Shown piece by piece: positions 1 to 7,289 of a stretch of 8,134 bases of DNA. The notes under the pieces were generated by a model. The model saw only the letters and a list, made by a program, of their open reading frames with translations. It had not been told where the DNA came from and ran no database searches. The first letter of the stretch is position 1; each line of letters begins with the position of its first letter. This DNA comes from Betaproteobacteria bacterium. GTDB taxonomy: Bacteria > Pseudomonadota > Gammaproteobacteria > Burkholderiales > Burkholderiaceae. The position numbers and the translations under genes are program-made. The stretch lies in the NCBI GenBank assembly GCA_009921765.1, contig RFXC01000190.1:1-8134 (forward strand), read 5' to 3'.

Positions 1-2
1 TG

Positions 3-1196
3 ATCGACATCATGCAGGACGCCTACCCGAAGCAGTTCTACACCACGCTTGCGGGCTTCAACCTGCCCGATGCGCCGCAAGACATTTATGTGCGCGGCCA
101 GATCGTGAACGCCGCCGGTACCTTGAAGCTCACCAACCAGGAAGGCAGTATCGATGTCACGGGCGACTTGCGCGCCGCATCCATCGATTTGGCTGCCTCG
201 GGCGACTTCAACCTGTCGGCCAAAGATTGGTACCACACCAATCGCGACCCGCGTCAGTACGTCACCTTCAACAAGACCTTCGGTTCCAAGGTCTACAACG
301 ACGATGGCACGTACAAGCAGCTCAACTACAACTATGGCGACGCCGCGCTTACAGGTCTGCAAACCGCGATCGGTGTGTCGCAATCGCGTGTGTTTTCAAT
401 GGGCGCGATCAACATCAACGCGCGCTTTCTGAACATCAACGGCCTGGTGCAAAGTGGTGTCGACAATATCGAACTCACCATCACACCTGCGTTCAAGCCC
501 ACCGGATCGGTGAACTTCACCGACGAACAAGGCAAGCTCCGAACCGGCATCAGCATGGGTGCGGCGGGCTTTGGCACCGTCGATGGCGCGTTCGATGACA
601 AGGCCGGCAAGATCATTGTCGAGCCGATCAAGCCCGAAGCAGGGCGCATCAATGTCACCGGGACCATCATCAGCACAGGCAACGGTGTGCTGCGCGCCGC
701 AAGCGGCTATGCATCGGTGTTGATCGACAACCAGACCGACTATGCGCTCGAGGTCGGCAAGATCGATGTGTCCGAGAACCGCGTGGGCCGCATCACGGTC
801 ACCGACAGCGCGACGCTCAAGCAGGTTGAATACGTCTACGAGAACGGGCAGGTCAGCATCATCCGCCGCCAGGGCACGCTGGTGCCGGCAGCCAACAATC
901 GGCCCAGTTCCATCCAATACGCCCAACAGGGCGACTCGATCGTTCAGTCGGCTGCCACGCCGCTCTCCTACCAGCCCGAAGAGGGCCGGGTCTATGTCTG
1001 GACCGAGGGCCAGGCCAAAACCAGCACCAAGCTCGAAATTTACGAGCAGAAGAGCTTCAACCTGCTGGGCTTTGACTGGGATGCGCTCGCTGCCGACGAT
1101 CAGGCCACGTTTGCCGAAACCCGCTTCACCGACGGCACGCCCCTCCTTGAATCCGAACTGGTGCTGAACCGCAGCCAGATCAAGGGCATCGAGGGC
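3..1196 (+). other. N-terminal part in this window: beta-helix rungs and LktA-adhesin-like conserved region
   Basis: Residues 1-395 begin with alternating hydrophobic strands and Gly/Asn turns (YVRGQIVNAAGTLKL, then GDLRAASIDLAASGDF). The next part is richer in aromatic residues, with several Tyr, Asn and Lys (around 80-110). A segment at about 135-150 contains INGLVQSGVDNIEL. A stretch at about 235-275 reads as further strands ending in GRITVTDSATL. YVWTEGQ follows at residues 328-334, then a Phe/Trp-rich patch (FNLLGFDWDALA). From memory, this order (an 'ingLVQSG' rung, an inosculating strand region, then a Tyr-Val-Trp-Thr motif) resembles large proteins annotated as leukotoxin LktA family filamentous adhesins. 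No profile search was possible, so the family call is moderate. Confidence 0.5.
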
Positions 1197-4100
1197 GATG
1201 ATTTCCTGTTCGTGCAGTTCGAAACCAAACGCAACACCGCGATCGACCTGGTCAAGGACAAAAGCGAAGTCCGCGATGTGGCGACCAACAAGCTGTATCA
1301 GTGGATTGCCGACAACGGCAAGGTGCAGTTCCCGGTCACCGACTTCAGCGATACCGCGAAGTGGAAGTATCTGGAAACGCTGACGGGCGGCAAGCGCATC
1401 CTGGATTCGGCAAGCTTCTATGCCAACCCGTTCGATTCGTCGAAGTGGGTCTACAACTTTGTTGCCACCAAGGAAAGCCCCTGGAAGCGCGCAAGCGGCC
1501 AGACCTGGCTCGCGAAAAAGATCGATTCACGCTTTGACAGCACCTTCGACAACAAGGAGATCACCGTCGACGGGCCCACCACCACCGGGGGTGGCTGGAT
1601 GCGCGAGAAAACCGTCACCACCAAGACCACCACGGTGGTGGGTCTCAAGGATTTCTATACCTACGCTCTGAAGGCCGATCAGCCGATCACGATCCAGACC
1701 GCGGTGGGCGCAAGCGCGCCCAAGATCGATATCAAGACGGTGGGTCGACTGTTGCTCACGGGCGATGTCGCCTTTGGCGAGAACACGCCGCTCGCGGAGG
1801 CTGCAGACAACGCGCCCGAACCGTTCAAGCCGATCGCGCTCGCGGCCAATGCGCTGACGGTCGCGGGCGATGTCGAATTCTCTGGGGCGGTGCCTGATAT
1901 TCGCGCCAACGGCGACATCACGATCACGGTGAAGGATCCGCGGGGCCGTCTGAACATTCAGGCGACCGGCAACATCACCGTCAATCAGGTGGTGGGCAAG
2001 ACCAACAATGTGCTCAAGGTTGGGCAGGTGGTTTCGGGCACCTTTGATGCGGCCCAGACGCTGCAGGCCGCGGGCAATGTCACGATCCGAGCGTTGAACG
2101 GCGTGAGTGCGGCGCTCTTCTCCTCGCGTGTGTTTGGCGAAACCATACAGATCGATGGCGGCGCGGGATCCATCTTTGCGCGGGTCGACAGCGATGTGCG
2201 GGGCGCGGGTGGGCTGGCCGCGCGCGCCGAGGGCACGGTGGATATCACTGAAACCGACGGCGACATGCGTCTCATCAAGCCCACGGCCTGGAAAAATGAT
2301 CCGGTGTCGGTGCACTCTCGCGCGGGCGACGTGCGGCTGGAGACCACCTACGGGCGAATCCTTGATGGTGTGCGGGAGGGCAGCACGGCCACGGCCGCGT
2401 CACTCACGCAGCATTTGGCTGCAGCGGGCTTTTCCGACACGCAGTTGAAGCGCGCGGGCCTGCCCACCGGTGCGGCGCTGGCGACGCTCGCGAAATACCC
2501 GATCGCGCCCGATGTGGTGCGAGCCATCTATCCGCATGATCCGCAAATCGTTGCACCTGCCGCCACCGAGCAGCTGAATATTCAGGGCGTGAACATCACG
2601 CTCAAGTCGCAGTCGACGCAGGGTGGGGTGGGCACTTCGACCGAGCGGATCACCATCGTGAGCCCCGGGCGGTTTTCGCAGCTGCCCGAGCCCTGGTTGC
2701 AGGCGTTGTCGCAGGCCTCGGTGCGCGACATTGCCGACATCGATTATCAGCGCTACCAGTGGGTGGGCACCGACGAGACGGTGGACCTCGCCTTCGATGG
2801 CGTTTTCTTTGGCGACAACTGGCGCAAGGTCGAGCCGGGCGAAGTGGCGCCGCAGTCGATGGCGATACTCGCTTCCACCGATGGCATTACCGCGGTGAAG
2901 AACGGTCAGTGGGTGGAAAACCGCCGCGAGGTACGAAGCGTCACGCTGCAGGTGTTCGACGATATCAATCTGGCTGCCACCGGCGTGATCGCCATCAAGA
3001 GCTCGGGCGATGTGGTCGTCCATGCGCAGGGCGACCTGCGAATTCGCGATCAGATCGACATGCTGACGCGCGGGATCGAGTCGGGCGCGCGCATGCGGCT
3101 GGAAGCGACCGGGTCGATTCTCACCAATCATGCCGGTGACGATCCGATTCTGCGCAGTGCCGGCGACATGAGTCTGATCGCACAGGGCAAAACGGGTGTG
3201 ACGGGCGGTGTCATCAAGAGCAATGCTGGCCCGCTAAAAATCGAGGTGGGTCAATACGGGCTCGACCAGCCGGGTACCGACCCGTGGCTGCCGGGTACGC
3301 TCAAGGTCAGCGCCGTCGGTGATGTCGACATCATCGAGCTGACGGATGATCTGCTGCTCGCGGGGGTCAGTTCGTCCGCGGGAGATGTCACGCTGCAGGC
3401 CTGGTCCGGCAGCATTTACGGCTCGCCCCGCTCGTTTGATCGTGGCATCGTGCATGTCGAGGGCGACCATCTGAAGCTGATCGCGGGCAACACCGTGCAG
3501 ACCCAGCAGGCACCGGGGGTGCGCAATATCGGTACCCTGCTCGCAGCGGTCAACGTTGATGCGAACACCCTGGAGGCGCGTTCCCACTCCGCGCTGCGGG
3601 CGGTGATCGCGGTGGACGATTCCGACAGCCTGTCGATTTCCAGTGTCGAGCCGCCCGAGCAGGGCGGTGGTCTGCGCGCTGATCGCGGCGGTCAGTTCCT
3701 GGTCCGCGCGGCACAGAACCTGTCGCTCGATACGCGGCTGCGCGTGGGGGCCGATGCGGGTGGCACGATCCTGCTCGAGGCTGCCACCGGCACGCTCTCG
3801 ATCAATGAGATCGTCGACATCGGCGAAGGGGTGCTGTCGCTGATCGCAGGGGGCGACGTGGCATTCGCGGCGGCCTCGCAGGTGCTCAATCCCAAGGGGC
3901 GGCTCGATATCGAATCGCGCGAGGGCAGTGTGCTGCAAGCTGCAGGCTCGGTCATGAGCACGCTGGGCGCACAAGGTGCGGGCGGCAATGTGCGGATTCT
4001 TGCGCAGAACGACATTGCGGTCGCAAGCCTGGATGCGGGCGATGCCACGGTGGCGCTTCGTACGGGCGCGGGGCGGGTGCTGGAGGCGGGTGACGACGCA

Positions 4101-7100
4101 GCCGATGATCTGGTCGCGGGCGCCCTCATCATCGAATCAGCGGGCGGTGTGGGCCAGGTCGGGCGTCGAGCCGCACCCATCGAGGTGGCGGTAGGCAAGC
4201 TCGCAGCGGCGAGCGTGGGTGATTTCGCGCTCGACTCGAGCCGTGCGCTCACGGTGGATGCGGTCTCGGCGAGTTTCCCGCGGGTCACGTCCATTACCGT
4301 CGACGACACCGGCTTCGTGTCGGCCGGTGGTCGAGTCGAAGACACCACTGTCTCGCTGACGGGTCTCGCCGCCGGCGCAGCCGGCAAGGCTGCGAGCGTC
4401 AGTCTGCGGGCGACCGCGGGTACGCTGTCAATTGCCAAGCCCGTCAGCGTGCTGGGAGGGTCGCTCTATCTGGGCGGCGCTGCTGGGCTTGCGCTGCTCC
4501 AGGGCGCGGGCGTCGCGTCCGATGGTGGTGACGTGACGCTTCGCGGCGGAAGCGGCGCGGTCACGCTGGGCGACGCCAGCACCGTGGCCACCCAAGGCGG
4601 TGATGTGGTGCTGTCGTCAACGGGCGCGCTCACGATGGCAGCCAGTGCGAGCCTCGATACCGACGGGGGTGACGTCTGGGTAAGCGCCGACGCGGGCGCG
4701 GCCCTGGGCGTGATTGACGCCCGCGCGGCCGGCGCGACATCCAGCGCAGGCGCTGGATCGGTCGCCATTGAGGTGCAGGGCGCAAGTGGCGCCATCACCA
4801 GTGCGCTTGCCTCGGGCAGCACCAGCTGGAACGTTCTTGCACGCGGGCTTGTCTTGCAGGCCTCGAGCGGAGTGGGCGGTGCCACGGATGCCGCGGCGCT
4901 TCGCACGTCCGTCGAACAGCTCAATGCGGTGGTCTCGTCGGGCTCGATTCGTATCGTCGAGCAGGACGCGGTGCTGATTGCGCCGCTCGCCTCGATGTCG
5001 TTCGATGTGGTCGCGCAGTCGGGGCTCTCGGAGTCGACCGGGCGCTCGAGCCGCGTTGGCGCGAGCTTGTCGGGGACGCAGGTATCGCTCACCACGCTGG
5101 CAGGTTCGATCACGGTTCAAAGCGATCCCCTGCTCGATCGGGGCGATGCGATCATCGGTTTTGACGGCATTACGCTGATTGCGGGCGGCGCCGACAGCGA
5201 CATCATGATTGATGCGGCCACGCTGACCACGATCGGTGTCATGGGTGGTACCCCATCCACCTGGACGACGGCGGGTGCGATCCGGATTGAAGCGGGGCGC
5301 GATATCCGGATGACGGCGGGTTCCACGCTGTTGAGTGGAAACGCCGAGATCTCGCTGAAAGCTGGGCGAGACATCGAACTGGCCCAGGCACGCTCGAGCG
5401 CCTGGGTGGGTAGTGCGTCGGACCGAACAACGCATGGCGCCGGGGTTGCTGGCGGCGATCTGGTGGTGGATGCAGGGCGCGCCATCAGTGTCGCGCAGGG
5501 CGCCGCCCGCGCGGGCGAACCGCTGCTGGTGGCGGGTGAGCTCGTGCTGAAAGCGGGCACGACCCTGGCCTCGATGATGATCGCGGCAGCAGAGCTGCGT
5601 GCGCAGGCGGCGCAGGGTTCCATTTCGCTGGTCGATATCGACCCGGTTGCAGGACCCGGTGCAGGCCTTCAGGTCACCGATGTACAGGCCAGCGCGGGCG
5701 GCGTATCGCTTGCCAGCGCGGGCGCAGTGCAGGTCACCAAAGTGCGTGCGGCGGCCGATTCGACGGTATCGGTCGAGAGCAGCGCCGGGTCGCTGACCCT
5801 GTCGGGCAACGATGCCGTCGCTGCGGTGTCGGGTGTGATCGGCGAGGTCACGCTTGCCGCTGCAGGGCTTCTCAGCACGACCCGTGTCTTCACGGGTTCG
5901 CGGCGCACCGAGCTCCGCTCAAGCGGTTCGCTGACATTGGATTTTGGCAACGACGCGCCATCGACCCAGGCACTTGTGGTGCGTACCGATGCGTCGATTG
6001 AACTGGCGGGCGATATCGCCTCGTCGCTGGTTCTAGACCTGCGTGCCGCGGACGGTATTTCGATCGTACGGCGCGGAACGAGCGCCACGGCGGCGCTTGA
6101 TCTCGGATCCGCCAGCTGGGCGCTGGGTCTCGCGCAGGCAGGCGGCACGCTTTCGCGTCTTGCCATCGAGACGGGCGGCGATCTGACGATTCCGGCCGCT
6201 GTCGCGCTGCCAGCAGCCGATCAGTGGAGCCTCAAGGCGGCAGGCAACCTCACCGTCAACCGCGGTTCCGCTGCCCTCCGAATTGCTTCGGGCGAACTCG
6301 TCGCAGGTCGCGGGGTGGCCGCGGGAGGCAAGACGCTGACCCTGGAGGCAGCGGGCGGGCTTGATCTGGGCGCTGCCACCCTCACAGCAGCGCAGGGCAC
6401 CGTGAACCTGAGGACCGGTCCCGCAGGCGCGATTCGCGTGGCTGGTACCGGCCTCGTGACGGCAACCACGATTGATGCAGCCGCGGGCGTTGACCTTCGG
6501 CTTCGAACCGATGCCAATACGATCACCGCGACGCTGTCCGCCGCGGCCAGCGCGCTCGCGGGCGGCTCGGGCTCGATCCGAATCGACGACATCGGGTCGG
6601 TCACGATTGTTCGCGCAGGCGCTGCTGGAACGAATCCGTCGGCGGCACCTGGCGAGGTGCGGGTGAGTGCCGAAGGCGATCTGCGGCTTGAATCCGCGCT
6701 TGCGGGCGCAGCGCTCCTCGCCTCTGCTGGAGGCTCGCTCGCCGTTCTGGACGCAGCATCGGGCGCCGATCTGTCGCTCGATGCTGCGGGCGAATCGATC
6801 ACCATTGGTCGCGCAAGCGCGGGTCAAGATGTCTACCTGTCATTGTCCGCACCGATTGGCGCGAGCTTCGACCCGGTCATTACCGAGCTCGCCGGCGCAG
6901 GGGCCGACGCCGAGGCCGACCTGATCGCAGGCACCAGCGGCACCGGCGGCAAGCTTCATATGTATCGAACCACGTCGGCTGACGGCAATTCGTCGAACAA
7001 TGGACGACTCCACGCGCCGGGCGCGGGTGCTGTATCGGGCCAGCCGCTCAACACCACTGCAACCAAGACGCAGGTGGGCAATGCGACGGCCAGCGCGGGC

Positions 7101-7289
7101 GCTTACCTGCCCACCGTATGGACACTCACGGTCGGCGCACCTCAGGGGCTCACCGGCGAGCAGGATCTGGTGACATCAGTGCTGTCAGTGTCGACGGTGC
7201 CACCGTCACGCTGGTGGGTGCCAGCAACGCAGCGGATTCATTCAGCATTGTCTCGGTCACGGCGTCGCCGCCCGGACCCGGCTGGTTGA
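3..7289 (+). CDS. Giant filamentous beta-helix adhesin, 5'-partial, ending at a frameshift-derived stop
   Basis: This is the interior of a very large surface protein, probably an exported filamentous adhesin of the filamentous-hemagglutinin or LktA-like type. Such proteins form long right-handed beta-helices outside the cell and mediate attachment. The frame contains dozens of short rungs of the form G-D/N-V/I/L-x-hydrophobic, such as GDVEF, GDITIT, GNVTIR, GDVTLQA and GDVWVSA. No cysteine was found in about 2,390 residues, which is common in such exported fibres. The Met codon at 12 is probably not the start: the frame is open to base 3, has no ribosome binding site, and the first residues already read as mid-helix. 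No signal peptide or secretion domain is visible, so the export route is unknown. The native frame ends near 7165-7190. The remaining residues up to the TGA at 7287 are Arg- and Pro-rich and look out of frame. The adhesin class is fairly sure; the exact family is recalled from memory. Confidence 0.85.
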   Translation: MDIMQDAYPKQFYTTLAGFNLPDAPQDIYVRGQIVNAAGTLKLTNQEGSIDVTGDLRAASIDLAASGDFNLSAKDWYHTNRDPRQYVTFNKTFGSKVYNDDGTYKQLNYNYGDAALTGLQTAIGVSQSRVFSMGAININARFLNINGLVQSGVDNIELTITPAFKPTGSVNFTDEQGKLRTGISMGAAGFGTVDGAFDDKAGKIIVEPIKPEAGRINVTGTIISTGNGVLRAASGYASVLIDNQTDYALEVGKIDVSENRVGRITVTDSATLKQVEYVYENGQVSIIRRQGTLVPAANNRPSSIQYAQQGDSIVQSAATPLSYQPEEGRVYVWTEGQAKTSTKLEIYEQKSFNLLGFDWDALAADDQATFAETRFTDGTPLLESELVLNRSQIKGIEGDDFLFVQFETKRNTAIDLVKDKSEVRDVATNKLYQWIADNGKVQFPVTDFSDTAKWKYLETLTGGKRILDSASFYANPFDSSKWVYNFVATKESPWKRASGQTWLAKKIDSRFDSTFDNKEITVDGPTTTGGGWMREKTVTTKTTTVVGLKDFYTYALKADQPITIQTAVGASAPKIDIKTVGRLLLTGDVAFGENTPLAEAADNAPEPFKPIALAANALTVAGDVEFSGAVPDIRANGDITITVKDPRGRLNIQATGNITVNQVVGKTNNVLKVGQVVSGTFDAAQTLQAAGNVTIRALNGVSAALFSSRVFGETIQIDGGAGSIFARVDSDVRGAGGLAARAEGTVDITETDGDMRLIKPTAWKNDPVSVHSRAGDVRLETTYGRILDGVREGSTATAASLTQHLAAAGFSDTQLKRAGLPTGAALATLAKYPIAPDVVRAIYPHDPQIVAPAATEQLNIQGVNITLKSQSTQGGVGTSTERITIVSPGRFSQLPEPWLQALSQASVRDIADIDYQRYQWVGTDETVDLAFDGVFFGDNWRKVEPGEVAPQSMAILASTDGITAVKNGQWVENRREVRSVTLQVFDDINLAATGVIAIKSSGDVVVHAQGDLRIRDQIDMLTRGIESGARMRLEATGSILTNHAGDDPILRSAGDMSLIAQGKTGVTGGVIKSNAGPLKIEVGQYGLDQPGTDPWLPGTLKVSAVGDVDIIELTDDLLLAGVSSSAGDVTLQAWSGSIYGSPRSFDRGIVHVEGDHLKLIAGNTVQTQQAPGVRNIGTLLAAVNVDANTLEARSHSALRAVIAVDDSDSLSISSVEPPEQGGGLRADRGGQFLVRAAQNLSLDTRLRVGADAGGTILLEAATGTLSINEIVDIGEGVLSLIAGGDVAFAAASQVLNPKGRLDIESREGSVLQAAGSVMSTLGAQGAGGNVRILAQNDIAVASLDAGDATVALRTGAGRVLEAGDDAADDLVAGALIIESAGGVGQVGRRAAPIEVAVGKLAAASVGDFALDSSRALTVDAVSASFPRVTSITVDDTGFVSAGGRVEDTTVSLTGLAAGAAGKAASVSLRATAGTLSIAKPVSVLGGSLYLGGAAGLALLQGAGVASDGGDVTLRGGSGAVTLGDASTVATQGGDVVLSSTGALTMAASASLDTDGGDVWVSADAGAALGVIDARAAGATSSAGAGSVAIEVQGASGAITSALASGSTSWNVLARGLVLQASSGVGGATDAAALRTSVEQLNAVVSSGSIRIVEQDAVLIAPLASMSFDVVAQSGLSESTGRSSRVGASLSGTQVSLTTLAGSITVQSDPLLDRGDAIIGFDGITLIAGGADSDIMIDAATLTTIGVMGGTPSTWTTAGAIRIEAGRDIRMTAGSTLLSGNAEISLKAGRDIELAQARSSAWVGSASDRTTHGAGVAGGDLVVDAGRAISVAQGAARAGEPLLVAGELVLKAGTTLASMMIAAAELRAQAAQGSISLVDIDPVAGPGAGLQVTDVQASAGGVSLASAGAVQVTKVRAAADSTVSVESSAGSLTLSGNDAVAAVSGVIGEVTLAAAGLLSTTRVFTGSRRTELRSSGSLTLDFGNDAPSTQALVVRTDASIELAGDIASSLVLDLRAADGISIVRRGTSATAALDLGSASWALGLAQAGGTLSRLAIETGGDLTIPAAVALPAADQWSLKAAGNLTVNRGSAALRIASGELVAGRGVAAGGKTLTLEAAGGLDLGAATLTAAQGTVNLRTGPAGAIRVAGTGLVTATTIDAAAGVDLRLRTDANTITATLSAAASALAGGSGSIRIDDIGSVTIVRAGAAGTNPSAAPGEVRVSAEGDLRLESALAGAALLASAGGSLAVLDAASGADLSLDAAGESITIGRASAGQDVYLSLSAPIGASFDPVITELAGAGADAEADLIAGTSGTGGKLHMYRTTSADGNSSNNGRLHAPGAGAVSGQPLNTTATKTQVGNATASAGAYLPTVWTLTVGAPQGLTGEQDLVTSVLSVSTVPPSRWWVPATQRIHSALSRSRRRRPDPAG
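1197..1676 (+). other. Trp/Lys/Asp-rich, probably globular insertion in the beta-helix
   Basis: Residues 396-555 break the rung pattern. They hold six tryptophans (YQW, AKW, SKW, SPW, QTW and GGW) and many Lys, Asp, Phe and Tyr residues, compared with the Ala/Gly/Ser/Val bias of the flanking helix. A Thr/Lys run (KTVTTKTTTVV) sits near residues 533-543, just before regular strands resume at ADQPITIQ. Such loops or domains emerging from a beta-helix often carry the binding activity of adhesins; no ligand can be named. The alternative is that this is simply a conserved but less regular part of the shaft. Confidence 0.45.
2361..2910 (+). other. Second insertion: probable alpha-helical segment plus aromatic patch
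   Basis: After the strand ending in TTYGRILDG, residues 784-967 depart from the rung pattern. Residues 797-843 look alpha-helical (SLTQHLAAAGF, DTQLKRAGL, GAALATLAKY, DVVRAIYPHD). A return to strands follows (LNIQGVNITLKS), then a second irregular patch with YQRYQWVG near 912, DNWRKVE near 935 and GQWVENRRE near 965. Regular rungs resume at VTLQVFDDINLAA. Helical insertions after a G-x-I-x-D/G turn are, as I recall, seen in LktA-like giant adhesins. No catalytic motif is visible, so a structural or binding role is inferred only from position and composition. Confidence 0.45.
4524..4733 (+). repeat. Three adjacent beta-helix rungs of 23-24 residues
   Basis: The motif G-G-D-V recurs at 4524, 4596 and 4665 (GGDVTLRG, GGDVVLSS, GGDVWVSA), giving periods of 72 and 69 bases, or 24 and 23 residues. 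Each unit has a second strand about ten residues later (GAVTLGD, GALTMAA, and a weaker third). This is the clearest local view of the rung length in the window, and is close to the usual one-turn length of about 20-25 residues in right-handed beta-helices. The DNA copies differ at many synonymous positions. Confidence 0.6.
5268..5500 (+). repeat. Recurrent AGR-(D/A)-I rungs
   Basis: The motif Ala-Gly-Arg-Asp/Ala-Ile recurs at 5292 (AGRDIRM), 5361 (AGRDIEL) and 5472 (AGRAISV), spaced 23 and 37 residues apart. Each copy follows a strand such as GAIRIE, AEISLK or GDLVVD. AGRDI/AGGDI-type rungs are typical of hemagglutinin repeats in filamentous adhesins. The wider second spacing contains a loop with SSAWVGSASDRTTHG, which probably protrudes from the helix. 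Confidence 0.5.
6921..7160 (+). other. Asn/Ser/Thr/Gly-rich linker ending the beta-helix
   Basis: Beyond the last regular rungs (around VYLSLSAPIGASF) the protein changes to a low-complexity stretch with few strands: GTSGTGGKLHMYRTTSADG, NSSNNGRLHAPGAG and a Thr/Ala/Gly-rich part. It closes with VWTLTVGAPQGLTGEQD. This looks like a flexible linker between the helical shaft and the repeat modules in the following frame. The frame break lies at or just after its end. Confidence 0.45.

Larger units (their letters stand above)
2938..6920 (+). repeat. Long degenerate beta-helix rung array (G-D-V/I/L repeats)
   Basis: About 1,300 residues consist of short alternating strands separated by Gly, Asp and Asn turns. 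The recurring signature is S/A-G-G/x-D-V/I/L-x-hydrophobic-x-A/S (GDVVVHA, GDMSLIA, GDVTLQA, GDVAFAA, GNVRILA, GDVTLRG, GDLRLES). The section becomes steadily richer in Ala, Gly, Ser and Val, and poorer in Lys, Tyr and Asn, towards its end. That fits the shaft of a fibrous surface adhesin. Copies are divergent at both protein and DNA level, so this is an old array and not a recent tandem duplication. Rung boundaries were read by eye and are approximate. Confidence 0.7.

Noticed and set aside
1627..1641. Perfect 7-base inverted repeat CCACCAC/GTGGTGG with a one-base centre
   Set aside because: It lies within Thr-Thr-Val-Val codons in the middle of the gene and has no T-run, so it is not a terminator. 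It follows from the Thr and Val codon choices.
1527..2315. Long open frame on the minus strand (262 codons), with similar ones at 2400-3131, 3234-3974, 4617-5435 and 6033-6827
   Set aside because: They mirror the coding frame of the adhesin. GC-rich third positions suppress stops on the opposite strand. Their products are Arg/His/Cys-rich or low-complexity, with no recognisable domain.
3269..3298. Direct repeat of GCCGGGTAC 21 bases apart
   Set aside because: It encodes two Pro-Gly-Thr turns in one loop. It is too short to indicate a mobile element or target-site duplication.
7118..7189. ATG at 7118 in the -1 frame as the true start of a separate downstream gene
   Set aside because: There is no ribosome binding site, and the first residues (His/Arg-rich) look out of phase. 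Plausible sequence in this frame begins only near 7163-7190, so a frame break within one gene fits better.
7176..7190. Direct repeat TCAGTG with nine-base spacing at the frame break, as a phase-variation tract
   Set aside because: Slippage between the copies would add or remove nine bases, which keeps the frame. It cannot explain a -1 shift.
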